Shown piece by piece: positions 12,601-22,513 of a stretch of 64,000 bases of DNA. Source of the stretch: Phoronis australis. Taxonomy: Eukaryota > Phoronida > Phoronidae. The position numbers and the translations under genes were made by a program. Location of the stretch: positions 1 through 64,000 of the forward strand of contig NMRA01000448.1 of the NCBI GenBank assembly GCA_002633005.1, in the 5' to 3' direction. Position 1 is the first letter of the stretch. Each line of letters opens with the position of its first letter. The notes beneath the pieces were generated by a model. That model was given only the letters and a program-made list of their open reading frames with translations, was not told where the DNA came from and ran no database searches.

Positions 12601-15600
12601 TCAGACAGAATCTTCGCTACCAAATTTTTATCCATTTGAGCAAGTGCATCGTAGATATCTCCAACAATAACCATGAATGCAGCCTTTTCATTCGATGAGT
12701 ACGATTCAACTACGTTCTTCAAGTGACCGATAATATCAGATACATCCGGTTGTGTGTCCCAACCAAACGTAGAATGCAGATGCTCAAATGTTTTATTCGC
12801 TATCACCGGAAGAACTGAACCAACTATGGAGGCATAGGAATCACTCTTTATGGCAACTGGCTTCTCAGTTTGAATGTCACCCTTATACCACTTCAGACTT
12901 TTAGGATATCCGCTAGGCGGCACGTCCTCTTTAACCACCCAGCTAATATCACAAAGCCGGTCACGAAGACATCGGGCATCGACATTTTCGTCCACCAAGT
13001 TCACTTTATTGCACAAAACTCCTCCTAAAGCGGTAGACTTTTCAACAACTGCAGCAAATAAAGACTTTTGGCTTCTGGCTTTCGACGCCATCGCTTGTAT
13101 GCGCACAGCGGTGGTGAGTACGTCCGTCGCACTTACGTCGTCCAGACTTTTGAGACCAATGGATCTCAGAGAGATTAAGATTTGTGGCTTGCAAAATTCT
13201 GCATTAGGAAAAACTTCCTCTTCTTTGAAAAGTGCTTGTAGGATTGAATTGTCGGGATCAAATACCTCATTCGAACATACTATTTTGCCATCATTTCGCT
13301 GTACAAAAGCAATGTCGCGCATGTGTTCACCGAAATCTGGATCCTCTTGTTGATACTGAGAGAAGTTGCTTAACACCTTGAGCAATGTTTTGGAAACCTC
13401 GTCTTCTCCTAGTACATCACCTGTTTTGATAACGGGGAAGACAATTTCTTTGTAGTACTTTGCCATCGTCAACAACCTTCCGTCTAGAAGTTCCAATAAA
13501 GCGTTAGCATCAGGTTCAGAAACGTCAATAAGATTGACGCCTGATGGAAGTACCTTAACCTCTCTTGGTGCCCCAATACATATATCTTTCAGGCGACTGA
13601 ACTGTTGTGGCTTGGACGTCGTGGGAACGGTCACGAACAAAGACAAACTCTTCAGCACATTAATCGTTCCCTCGGTTAGGTCACCCTGCGTTGCACGGGA
13701 CAGGAATTTGCGTAGCCCTTTTCGTCCATTTGGATCGATCTTACATAACATAGTATCGTTCAAATGATCAATGTTCGTGCTTTCTGCAAGCCGCTCCAAG
13801 ACCGTCAGCACAGAGGTAACACTAGGTGGTAAAATATACTCGTGAAGTAATGACGATATCTCCTTCAGATAATCAGGCAATGATTCCACAACGATGGCTC
13901 CCAGATTTCGCAATATATCCGCAATTTCAGGCTCTATTATGGCTCCTTCTGTAATACGCAAAATTTTTGGGGAGTCAGTTTTCAGACGTGTTATTCGACG
14001 TTTCCCATCCCTTGTGTACGGAACTAGATGAAAGTCCTCGAGTCTCGTCAGGCACTCTGAAAAGTTTTCCTTAGCATATGTCCAGAATGTCTCCAGCCAA
14101 TCCGAAGGCGGATGATCTCCTTTGATCTCAGGAGTCCAGAAGGCGACCTGTTTACCTGCCCACTCCTTCGGGTACATCTCGGGCATCAGTTTAACCAGGC
14201 TATCTCTGTCAAACTCTCGGATTTGGGTTGATTCTGCAATAGAAAATCCCAATTCCTTATCGTTTGTATCTAGTGTAAACACTTGTGGCAAAATTCGGAT
14301 GAAAATTGTGCAGCCAAGACAATACCACAGAGAACTTCATCTTAAGTAAACTGTACAAAACATGAGATTCTCCATCAACTCTGGGGTTTAATGTTATTAG
14401 ATTACGACAACAGAACAATGCAAGAACTGCGTTAGGCAAAGAAATCAACTTGTTATGATAACGATGATACGGACACAGTGTCAAAATTTACTCACCCATG
14501 CAATCCAAACAGGTTATTCGATCGTAAATGGCAGTTTCCAGGCTGTCGTCGAGGAAGTATCTTTCCAATCCAGGGAGGAGCGACATTGTGTGCTTCTCAG
14601 AGGCCAAATACACAGGTCGCTCATTCTTCGAGAATTTGGCGAATGTTCCATCCGCGAGAGGAAGTAGTTCCAACCCCTCGATGTTGCTGTAGTCCTCATC
14701 CAGTAAACAATAGTGTAAAAGTGTGAATTTTTCTCTCCAACCATATTGCTTGAATTTTGAAAACGTTTTCAACTTCTCTCTCACAAGTGCTGGAGTAACT
14801 CGTTTATAACTTTGCCCCCAGTAGAGATTTATTGCAGATTCTATGTGCTTCGGAATGACTGCTACGTTTTCAATGGCAGACAATAGCGTTTCAATAACCA
14901 CTTTCCTCATAAACGACTGATCCTCGGGAGACGCGTCAATGACTACACTATCAACTTTTAACCACTGGCCTTTCTTCAAAGGCGAGAATAAAATGGATTT
15001 GGAAAGTAACTGTTCAAAGAAAGGCTTAAGCATGATTTTCCATTTCTCGTCCACTTCGCTGATATCGGGAATCATCTCATAAAACTGCATATGCGATATC
15101 GTCTGCTGTGTGCCTTCTTTTATCCACGAGATCACTTTCAGCAAGAGCTCAGCATAGACATCCGGGACTATTTCCCGTAGGACACACTGGTTCCATATGC
15201 ATGCTTTATCCAGAACTAGTTTCTCGGCTCCCTGGTCTGTAGTTGGCCATTTGAGAAACTGTCTGTTCTGACTAACGGCAAAGAAACCGTTCACGTGACA
15301 GGGAAGGCCAGTTTGACTGCGTTTATGAAGCGGAAGTGGTAAAAAACAAAAGACGTGGCCTTGCGGCTCTTCGTGTGACACATGCTCTCGTTTTTCCTCG
15401 GGAACACGCACTGCAACGCCAACCCGAGGCGTAAACGTGACATCACTATTGCACAGTATGTCTTTCATTTCTTCGCTGAACTTACCATCCTTGACACAAT
15501 GGCTGACAATGTAAGTTTCTGTACTAGAGCTTTTTGATTTTTTCTCATAAAGAACAGTTTCTATGGTAATAGGGTAGATCATTGTTACGGTTTCGGATTT

Positions 15601-18600
15601 TTTTCGCTTGGAAAATTTTTCAAGAAATTCGCGTCTTCTTGAGCGAACCTGCGATAGACACTTCTTTGCAATGGAGACACTAAAACGTAAACGGGGCTCT
15701 TTATCGTTGGCCAAACGCTCGTAAACCTCTACAGTCTCGACTGAACTTAAAAACAACGGTATAAAGTGAGCGATTCGCTGAAAACACATGAAAAGACCAT
15801 CAACTTTGTCGCCTGAATACAATGTGTCGCACAGCTTTGAGGCAGTCTGCCGTAGGGGAAATCGGAATAAGGTTCCTTTATACGACCCTGTGTCAAACGT
15901 CCGTTGTGAGCAATCAAAAATACCACGGAAAGGGGCGAATTGGTCCGGAATTTTACGAATCTCTTCCTTGTCTTCGCGGAGATGCCACATGTAACCCGTC
16001 GTTCGATGACCATCTTCTTGAAAATATTTTTCATGCGGATCTATAACGCCGATTTTGTTCCCACTCAAAACGGTCGGAATGTCTGTAAACATACACATAC
16101 GGTTTTTAGAGCAATGAGCAATTCGTGAAAATCAAGCTAGTTTCATTTTGATTGCCTATTCTCTGCAGTCACCTAACTGTTTTGTAGGTCGAAGTACTGT
16201 AAAAGTGAACACAGCCTTATTCTACAAGAAACAAGCTGTATAACATTTTTCAACTGTTGTCTTTGATGCTCTTTGCTGCTGGAAAGGCAGTTTCATGGCC
16301 TAAGCTTCATAACTACAGATATATAACTGATGCTTATCACTGCTGTATACATGCCCTTAATTAAAACACATTTCAAATTGGATCACCTGTCATGTGGAAA
16401 ACGGATTTAAAACCAAGACCGAATCGCCCAACTTTCATGGGGTCGTTCTTTTTCACGCTGTCACTCAACATTTTAAGTCCCACCCAGTCGTCGTCGGTGA
16501 ACATGGCGTCATTGTAAGCGTAGAGGGCGGGTCCCTAGCGACAAAATCAAAGTTAAGAAACTAAGAATGCCTGTATATGAAAGACGTATAACGAATGACA
16601 TAGATGGGTATCGGATTTCCGTGAAACCATGCAAACAACCAATCGAGCATTTAACGCTGGGCCTTGTGGCACAAAGTTCAGGAAACTAAGTTTGTGATTT
16701 GTGCCTTGATATAAACCATTGTTGCAATATATGGAAACTAGACTCAGTTGTCCTATTAAACCTATCAAATAACCTTAAAGAAATGTACTTCAACGTTACG
16801 AAAATACAGCCTTTAAAGAATTCACGGCATAGCCACAAATAATTCGGAGGACTTTCTAATGAGTCAAACCACTAAAATTATGTCATAGCCACGCACCTGG
16901 AATGCGACGAGGTCAGGGTGATGCATTTTAGCGGGATCGCCTGCATAACTGTGTTCGTTATAAAGAAACTTGACATGGCTCGCCCCAGCATCCTCTGCGT
17001 TCTGGATCAGCTCCTTACAAACAAATATTTTAATACTGTCAACAATAATTAACGATAGAGATAACTATTTCAGTGAGTCTTTTGCATTTCGCGTTCAGTG
17101 TGGATCAGTGCAAACAAAAAACAAAAATGCTGGACCAAGTTACCTTACAGTACATGCAGATATAACTAAAAGTAACGCGTTCTATTTTCTCAAAAAATGC
17201 ACAAATGTTAAGTAAATTTGAGAGGCCAAATGGGTCTTAGCTTTTTGAAAGCTGGTGTTTCTTGTATGTGTGCATTGTCTTGGCTGGATGATTTGTGTCT
17301 TTTGTCTATTCTTAGCACGCTTCTATTAGATTTTGCCTTGAACTGAAAATGCAACACTATCGACCGTATTTTATTATAAAGGGTAATATTCATCCACATG
17401 TTACTTTAAAACTTTCTCCTCGAATTTTCTTGAACGAGCGCTTGGCATAAATATGCATACGCGTAAATTAGACAATGGCAGATTGGTCTAAAAGCGTCTA
17501 TATACGGTACGTGTTAAGAATACTGGACTATTCCGTTCCTTCAACTTAGCAATTAATTAAAACAAACTTTCACCTGCAAAGCACGGAAATACGTTTACCA
17601 AGTAAATGCAGGTAATATGACTCATAAACATATGAAAATAGTTTAAACCCTTCTCCGCATGGTCATAAGTACTTGAAATTGGTTACCAACAATTTTGGTG
17701 TAATATTGTAAATATTTTCTCTTCCATTTGTGAATTTTTAATCACGAAATAAACGCAAAAATTAAAAAACTTAAATTTTTGTGTTACGTCATCAACGAAT
17801 CCGGTCTCCGCCTGTGTTGCTCTACACCAGCCGCGAGCAGTGGTGATCTCGAAAACTGAGTTCGACTGATTATTATGAAAAGTTGCATGTAGGGAGGAGG
17901 CAGTCGATTGCAGTGATAGCAATCGAGTAGACAATATTTCAGTTTTTGCGTTTCTAAGATCACCCAGAAACCTCACATGTTACGGACACGGGTATTGCAG
18001 TACACGGTGAAGCAAGCGATAAGTTCAGGGGCCACGCTGTGCTCGCTCAGCCCATTTTGAAGAATTGTGTTTCCATCCGTCACAGAAACGGAGATTTGAT
18101 GAAAATTTCTCCAACGTGTAAGTGCATTTGATGAAGAGAAAGTGTATTGTGTTGTAACGTTGCTGGGAACGTAGTTGTCAGGCTCATACTGAGTATGAGT
18201 CTCAGCATCAAGTTATGACTGAGATAATGAATGTGCTTACAGTAAGTTTCCATCAGTCTATTCTTGTTCAAGATTTTTTGGGAATGCGTCCTATCCACAT
18301 AAACGCCAATACCCAATCGTAGAAAATGGGATGTAAATGTCCTGCAAATAATTTGAAGTCAAGACCGCAGCCGGCACAGCGGCTGCAGTCGGACACTGGA
18401 CCGAAATAATCACAACTGTACAAAGCTTTCGTGATTTTGGAACATACAAGACAGAAATGAGTATTATTTACAAGAAATAAAATCCAGTTAGCCTCACTAC
18501 AATTATATATGATCGTTCCTGCCAAACGCACTTGGCACTTGAAGAAATGAAATCAGTGTCTGCTATTCGCGACTGGACCTTGACAGGTAGGGTACAAACT

Positions 18601-19597
18601 TCGGGTATATTTACAGTTCGAGACACATATTTCTAGACACTAAAGTGGTTAGAAAGTTAAATCGTGATTCAGTAAAAGGACTGTCTGCAGACTGAGTGGG
18701 CTCCGACACGGCTTCACTGGCTGAAAACCCCAGTGCGGGAGAGTCGATTTCGCACGGCCTCAAACACGCAGTCTGCCGATATGGTGAGGTCAAACTCATT
18801 ACCAATTTCACCAATGGGCTGAATGTTGTCTTCACCGCCATCTCCATGCCTGTCTTCATAATACTGGTCAAGCTCGCTCTCCACGTCTAAGTAACTTACA
18901 AAATAATAACTATCCGCCATAGCATATATACTGTTAACTGATCAACGTTTTTCACTGATGACAACACGTGGCGGAAAACCAAAAAAATAATTAAATTTTC
19001 TTCAAAATTGAAAATTCCTCAATTATTATTATTATTATTAAGTCCTCGTTTGGTTATATTTTGGATTATAAAATTATTACACGGTCTAAAACCTCAAAAA
19101 GCGCAAAAATCCATTGCAGAAACGCTTTAGCTTTTAGATTCTTTTTTCTGTCGATTTTATTTGTTATAATTAGACAAATGCATGCCACTTTTGTATTGGC
19201 TATTAGTCACGCTACTATAGCTTCGACAGGCTCAGCCGTACATCCTATAAGGAAAATTAGTTGCTACGGAAATTATGGGTTTTTCAATCAACATTTTAAG
19301 TTGATTTCTGATCTTACTGGTTCATGTAACCTACAGGAAATAAGAATTAAATAATACTCCACACATATACCTAGTTGCCTTGTTGATTTATTTTCGCAAA
19401 CTATAAATTTCCACGTCATTAACCGACATCCAGTCACTTTTGTTTTCACCTCTGTAGTCCTCGTGGACTAGTGGAAGTGAGAGGTCCACGTGAAAATACG
19501 AACCAACATACCTTCAGTATTTGCCCATCGTCTTGATATTGGTCTAGTATAGTTTTCAACTGCTGGATGAGTGAGGGTTGAATTAGGTTGAAGCGTC
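1..19597 (-). CDS. SACS: Sacsin-like giant co-chaperone (gene-level entry, partial at its 3' end)
   Basis: Seven exons (19512-19597, 16897-17013, 16387-16534, 14496-16082, 11994-14281, 11192-11260, 9669-1) join with GT-AG introns and matching phases into one frame. Three sacsin repeating regions are visible. Each starts with a GHKL (HSP90-like) ATPase module: N-box motifs ELIQNAEDAG, ELIQNADDAG and ELLQNADDAK, and G-boxes GRFGLGFKSVFHMTD, GGFGLGFNAVYNLTD and GQYGVGFNAVYHLTD. Each of the three also has the sacsin-type FCFLPLP motif, followed by a VNG or ING. Known sacsins (human about 4,579 aa) act in protein quality control and intermediate-filament and mitochondrial organisation. About 4,317 codons are visible once the duplicated block at 6022 is collapsed. 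The C-terminal J and HEPN domains would lie left of base 1. Family assignment is near certain; orthology to vertebrate SACS rather than another sacsin-like paralogue is inferred from the three-repeat layout and length. Confidence 0.93.
5011..7033. repeat. Two 1,011-bp near-identical copies around a single N (likely uncollapsed contig overlap)
   Basis: Bases 5011-6021 and 6023-7033 align end to end without gaps at an offset of 1,012, with about ten single-base differences (for example near 5106, 5132, 5293, 5431 and 5503). The only unknown base of the region, N6022, sits exactly at the junction. The two contig ends read through the same coding stretch, from the end of repeat 2 into the repeat-3 ATPase. 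Four differences would change a residue. Collapsing one copy gives an uninterrupted sacsin frame. The unit is also 337 codons, so a real in-frame duplication would be possible if the N stood for zero bases, but this is less likely. Confidence 0.85.
9670..11191 (-). other. Intron of the sacsin gene
   Basis: This 1.5-kb intron separates the repeat-2 N-box exon from the giant exon. It holds the strong hairpin at 10084-10125. The plus-strand ORF at 10239-10565 has no recognisable domain and no splice support. I see nothing else in it. Confidence 0.8.
10084..10125. repeat. GC-rich perfect hairpin, 16-bp arms
   Basis: Arms AGACCGTCCCGAGTTG (10084-10099) and its exact complement (10110-10125) enclose a 10-nt loop. 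It sits in a sacsin intron. No target duplication is obvious. Confidence 0.85.
11192..11260 (-). CDS. SACS: Sacsin exon: N-box of the repeat-2 ATPase
   Basis: A 69-bp, phase 0/0 exon encodes 23 residues, DYKDGFAVPKELIQ followed by NADDAGATE. This is the highly conserved start of a sacsin ATPase module; the N in NADDAG is the GHKL metal/ATP-binding Asn. The acceptor is GAATGTGCAG and the donor is GAG|GTAATT. It links the end of the 11994-14281 exon (LTTRLHRLLE) to VRFLYDE of the giant exon. Confidence 0.93.
11261..11993 (-). other. Intron of the sacsin gene
   Basis: A 733-bp AT-rich intron between the repeat-1 body exon and the repeat-2 N-box exon. No repeat or RNA gene seen. Confidence 0.8.
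11994..14281 (-). CDS. SACS: Sacsin exon: second half of repeat 1
   Basis: This 2,288-bp exon (2 nt, 762 codons, ending in phase 0) holds the non-ATPase body of repeat 1. It contains IREFDRDSLVKLMPEMYPKEW near its start and ends FGQSEPLTTRLHRLLE, the linker that opens repeat 2. The donor is GAG|GTGAGT. The acceptor chosen is CCACAAG|TG at 14283-14282, because it restores the frame with the upstream exon (ATG G|TG TTT). Its pyrimidine tract is weak, so the first few residues could shift. The plus-strand ORFs over it are shadows. Confidence 0.88.
14496..16082 (-). CDS. SACS: Sacsin exon: rest of the repeat-1 ATPase and following region
   Basis: This 1,587-bp exon starts with AC after GTTTACAG, completing T|DIPTVLSGNKIGVIDPHE, the standard sacsin continuation of the ATPase fold. 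Further on it has FRGIFDC, GTLFRFPLRQ, GHVFCFLPLPLHKRSQ and CHVNGFFAVSQNRQFLKW, all typical of sacsin repeats. It ends LDCMG at donor ATGG|GTGAGT. Phase 1 in, phase 1 out. Confidence 0.93.
16387..16534 (-). CDS. SACS: Sacsin exon: ATP-binding loop of repeat 1
   Basis: The 148-bp exon encodes GPALYAYNDAMFTDDDW and, near its end, KVGRFGLGFKSVFHMT, the GHKL G-box region. The acceptor is GTCGCTAG and the donor ACAG|GTGATC; phase 0 in, phase 1 out. It is too short and too split to appear as an obvious ORF and was found by reading between the larger exons. Confidence 0.92.
16535..16896 (-). other. Intron of the sacsin gene
   Basis: A 362-bp intron splitting the repeat-1 ATPase between ...VAFQ and GPALYAYND. 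Nothing else seen. The neighbouring introns 16083-16386 and 14282-14495 are also plain. Confidence 0.8.
16897..17013 (-). CDS. SACS: Sacsin exon: N-box of the repeat-1 ATPase
   Basis: A 117-bp, phase 0/0 exon of 39 codons: ELIQNAEDAGASHVKFLYNE, ending HHPDLVAFQ. The acceptor is TTTGTTTGTAAG and the donor CAG|GTGCGT. It joins directly to GPALYAYND of the next exon, giving the continuous sacsin signature ...VAFQGPALYAYND. Confidence 0.92.
17014..19511 (-). other. Large sacsin intron with a small nested ORF
   Basis: A 2.5-kb AT-rich intron. It contains a 68-codon minus-strand ORF (separate entry), a 17-bp palindrome CTCATACTGAGTATGAG near 18182-18207 and an (ATT)n run at 19022-19041. No domain was recognised in the other short ORFs. 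Confidence 0.7.
18714..18920 (-). CDS. Unrecognised 68-codon ORF nested in a sacsin intron
   Basis: The ORF starts MADSYYFVSYLDVESELDQ in a fair start context (GCTATGG) and is unusually acidic and protein-like (YYEDRHGDGGEDN, later FDLTISADCVFEAV), ending FSQ then TGA. I do not recognise a family. A GTAAGT follows the seventh codon, so part of it could also be spliced. It could be a short gene, the first exon of a nested gene, or a fragment of an old mobile-element protein. Codon content looks more coding than the surrounding intron, which is the only support. Confidence 0.3.
   Translation of the reverse strand: MADSYYFVSYLDVESELDQYYEDRHGDGGEDNIQPIGEIGNEFDLTISADCVFEAVRNRLSRTGVFSQ
19512..19597 (-). 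CDS. SACS: Sacsin N-terminal exon before the first ATPase N-box
   Basis: The 86-bp exon encodes RFNLIQPSLIQQLKTILDQY and then QDDGQILK, matching the pattern PLxxQLKxILDxYxDGGQILK that precedes ELIQNAEDAG in sacsins. The acceptor is TTTAACCTTTCAG and the donor AAG|GTATGT. It enters with two bases, so one base must come from an upstream exon; the G of ATG G at 22383-22380 would fit. Confidence 0.88.
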
Positions 19598-20691
19598 CTG
19601 AAAGGTTAAAAAGGACAATGATAAGTCATGTAATATCGTTTTGATAATAGGTGATCTCTTATTTAGCATCATATACTGTACAATGACCGGAGGCCTAAAC
19701 ACTCTTTACAGCGACTATCATGAGATAGGATAAACGAGACGTTATCACTTAACAATAAATAACAGACATGCACATATCAATTATAAATAATATACATGAA
19801 CATATACAGTTTACAAAGTGCGGAGCCAACCGGTAAGCTAAAGCGGTTATTAACTTCAATTCCGACAAAGAAGCGAACTTTTGGATTAGATCATTTACTG
19901 TAAATTGGTCTCGACTAGTTCCTTAGTTAAAGATAAAAGATGGCTTCTGGGCTTCGAAATAACTAAGAGTTTTATATTTGTTTGAGACCATGCTCGGCGA
20001 ACAAAATGACCAGCCGGGTCAAGCCAATCTGTTGAACCTCGTCTATGAACTAGTAATCCATTGAAAGCACAAAAGTGAGTAAGGAACAAGTGAAGACCAA
20101 CTTTATACATGTAAGCGGTCCGAGTAAAAATATATTCAATGTGGATGACGTCACTTCAACTATAGATAAAATCAAAGTCCTCAACTAAGTTACCAGCAAA
20201 GATAATTCCATTACAACAGCTTTCGATTTGTTTATCAGAGACAATAGGCACACATGACATATAGTACCCCTGAGCTGAAGGGAAATGGCGCCTAAGGAAA
20301 TGAGTGATCAGAACGAAGTTCATCGGCGATCTACAAATCAAACATTCTTTCAGGGATTTTCATATCAAGACCCGTTCTGAAACGCTAGATACTCGCCAGT
20401 GAAAGATTTAGATTTGGTTGGTTTTGCTCAAAGCCTGGGGTTAAATCTTTGTACTCGAAATCGAACTCAAAATTATTTTCGGATGTCGTTCAGTTGACCA
20501 ATTTTTGCGAGAAAGGTAAGATCCCCCAAGTGTTCGCGAGCTATCGCTATCGTATGTAAGGCAGTTTTTGAAGAAATATCGCCGTGCGTTACTAGCGAAA
20601 CACGTGATGACAATATTTTTTCACGGGTGTCTCGCAGAACGCACCTTCTGTGGGCCCATTGCATTGATTCATCTGGAACCATTTTTATGTT

Positions 20692-20736
20692 TCTAGCTCT
20701 TCAACTCGATTTAAAAAATCGAGTTGAAGAGCTAGA
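20692..20736. repeat. Perfect inverted repeat, 21-bp arms, 3-nt loop
   Basis: The arm TCTAGCTCTTCAACTCGATT (20692-20711, plus one more T) pairs exactly with 20716-20736 across a loop of AAA. It directly abuts the tRNA-like SINE segment. Confidence 0.9.
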
Positions 20737-20815
20737 GCCCTGTGCAAACTCGAACCCAGGCCACTAAGTAAAGCCTAAGCTAACACATATCCCACAAGGC
20801 CACACTGCTTCCTCA
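20737..20815 (-). repeat. tRNA-derived SINE-like segment
   Basis: On the minus strand an A-box-like TGGCCTTGTGG (20802-20792) is followed by a B-box-like GGTTCGAGTTT (20756-20746), at the spacing of a Pol III internal promoter. The cloverleaf is degraded, so this is read as a tRNA-derived SINE head or tRNA pseudogene, not a functional tRNA. Confidence 0.5.
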
Positions 20816-21760
20816 ACTGGAGGATCGTAGCTGGAATTAAAATGCGTGATGGTGGAATATTTTTATCACCTGCATCTGACAAATATGTTTTAGTTGCATA
20901 TCCACTGGCGGATCTAAGTTGCCGTAAGGGTCCTCAACAGCACATGTGTGTTAAAGATGTGTCACATATGATATCATAGTTGAGACGTTTTTCATTGGCG
21001 CTTATTAGAATTCAGTACAATATGTACATTTTGGATTTATGATCGGCGAGTCTTTACTACATTTAGCACAAAAGCGCATAAATATTTGGAAGACTACGGT
21101 TGGAGAATACCACTACGGGTATTTGATATGATTTTGAGACAGGACCTCAGGTCACGTCCTTGAAAATACTTTATGTATGTCATTCATATACTGCAGAGAA
21201 TTCCGAGCCCATTTCTTATCTAAAATTATACACTGTTTGAACCTTTGGTCATTGATGTGAAACGGAAAACGAGGGCAATTAAAATTGCTGCAAACGGTTT
21301 AGGAGATGCAGCCATAGGCGCAAAAAAAAATAAAATGCCACTAGGAGGCACCACAGTGGTCGAAGTCGTCGGAAAATCCTCGTCAACCGTCTTCGTAGTA
21401 AAAACATACATGCCAATGTTCACAATCATGCTTCGAGCGGTTTGGTTGATAGAGGGGTGGACGTCAAAAAAAAAAGACTCGAAAACAGTAAAAATGGCCA
21501 CTAAGTGGCGCAAATTACGTCAAATCCATCCGAAAACATGCAGATACCGTCGTCTGACTAATAGACGCCTATATACCAAATTTTATAAAAATACTTTGAG
21601 GACCTTGAAGATACAGAGGTAAACGTAAAAAAATAAAATTGCCACTAGGGAGCACACCGGTAGTCGAATCCGTCCGAAAGTTCGCTCATGCCGTCCCACA
21701 ATGAAAGGAACACGTGTGCAAAATTTCATGAACATACGTCAATCCGTTTTGGAGAGAGCA

Positions 21761-21839
21761 GCGGACGCCGGACGCCGGACGGACGCCGGACGGACGCCGC
21801 CCAGACGGACAGACGCCGCCCGGACGGACGGACGGACGC
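21761..21839 (+). repeat. GGACGCC / GGACG minisatellite
   Basis: About 80 bp of CpG-rich tandem GGACGCCG and GGACG units, standing out in AT-rich surroundings. A reverse-complement counterpart (CGTCCGGCGTCCGCTGCT) occurs near 32867-32886, so it belongs to a dispersed element. Confidence 0.85.
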
Positions 21840-22054
21840 AGATCACGGCATAATGCGTCCACATATAAATATGTGGGCACGTAAAAATGGGACGTTGGGG
21901 CGTTTTGTGGTTGTCCGTAGGTCCCCTCTTAATCTACCAATGATACCTGACGTATTGTTCCAACCATAATGACTGCACCGCACTCGTGTGTTAAAGATAT
22001 GTCACATATGATACCATAGTTGAGACGCTTTTCATTGGCGCTTATTAGAATTCA

Positions 22055-22079
22055 GTACAATATGTAGTACATATTGTAC
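22055..22079. repeat. 25-bp palindrome inserted in the right direct-repeat copy
   Basis: GTACAATATGTA, a central G, then its exact complement. The left copy at the same place reads only CAGTACAATATGTACATTTT, so the right copy gained a fold-back duplication. Confidence 0.85.
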
Positions 22080-22379
22080 AGTACATTTTGTATTTATGAT
22101 CGGCGAGTCTTTAGTAAATTTAGCACAAAAGCGCATAAATATTTGGAAGACAAAGGTTGGAGAATACCACTACGAGTACTTGATATGATTTTGAGGCAGG
22201 ACTTCAGGTCACGTCCTTGAAAATACTTCATGTATGTCATTCATATACTGCAGAGAATTCCGAGCCCATTTCTTATCTAAAATCATACACTGTTTTAACC
22301 TTTGGTCATTGATGTGAAACGGAAACTGCGGGAATTAAAATTGCTACTAACCACATTGCCAAGTGAATTGAGAGCTTAC

Positions 22380-22470
22380 CCATTCTGAATCAGTTTTCAA
22401 CCAACTTCATGAGAAAACTCTCCACCACGTCATACAGAATCGTCCGTTTCTGCTGCAACCATCCTAAAAA
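22380..22470 (-). CDS. SACS: Candidate first exon of the sacsin gene (mostly 5' UTR, coding only ATG G)
   Basis: An ATG in a good Kozak setting (A at -3, G at +4) lies four bases before a strong donor, ATGG|GTAAGC. Spliced to 19597 it gives M-G-R-F-N-L in the correct phase. An in-frame TGA lies nine bases upstream of the ATG, so this would be the true start. The right edge, placed near 22470, is a guess: a possible acceptor (GTGTTTTTAG) lies there, but the transcript may instead begin further right near the TCTCGCGAG motifs. If correct, this protein lacks the N-terminal ubiquitin-like domain of vertebrate sacsin. Confidence 0.4.
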
Positions 22471-22513
22471 CACAGTTCATATTTCAATCCAAAAACGCAA
22501 GATCGTGCACGCC

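Larger units (their letters stand above)
20946..22345. mobile_element. Element bounded by about 345-bp direct repeats
   Basis: Copies at 20946-21289 and 21986-22345 run in the same direction with about 5% differences; the right copy carries an extra palindromic insertion. About 700 bp lie between, made of a dispersed repeat (motif GCCACTAGGNGGCA) and a GGACG minisatellite. It has no coding capacity. It could be a miniature terminal-repeat element or a local tandem duplication; no clear target duplication was found. Confidence 0.6.
19598..22379 (-). other. Presumed first intron of the sacsin gene, filled with repeats
   Basis: If the start exon at 22380 is right, this 2.8-kb stretch is intron 1. 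It holds the 20692-20736 inverted repeat, a tRNA-derived SINE-like segment, the 20946-22345 direct-repeat element and a GGACG-rich minisatellite. No coding sequence recognised. Confidence 0.55.

Noticed and set aside
17683-18531. Minus-strand ORFs of 97 and 87 codons in the sacsin intron
   Set aside because: Cys-rich and hydrophobic stretches without recognised domains or consistent splice sites; probably chance ORFs.
20737-20815. Functional tRNA gene on the minus strand
   Set aside because: The A and B boxes are recognisable, but the stems do not form a good cloverleaf and no proper anticodon arm is visible. A SINE head or pseudogene is more likely.
21245-21622. Plus-strand 125-codon ORF
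   Set aside because: It covers a dispersed repeat, starts inside a direct-repeat copy and shows no domain.
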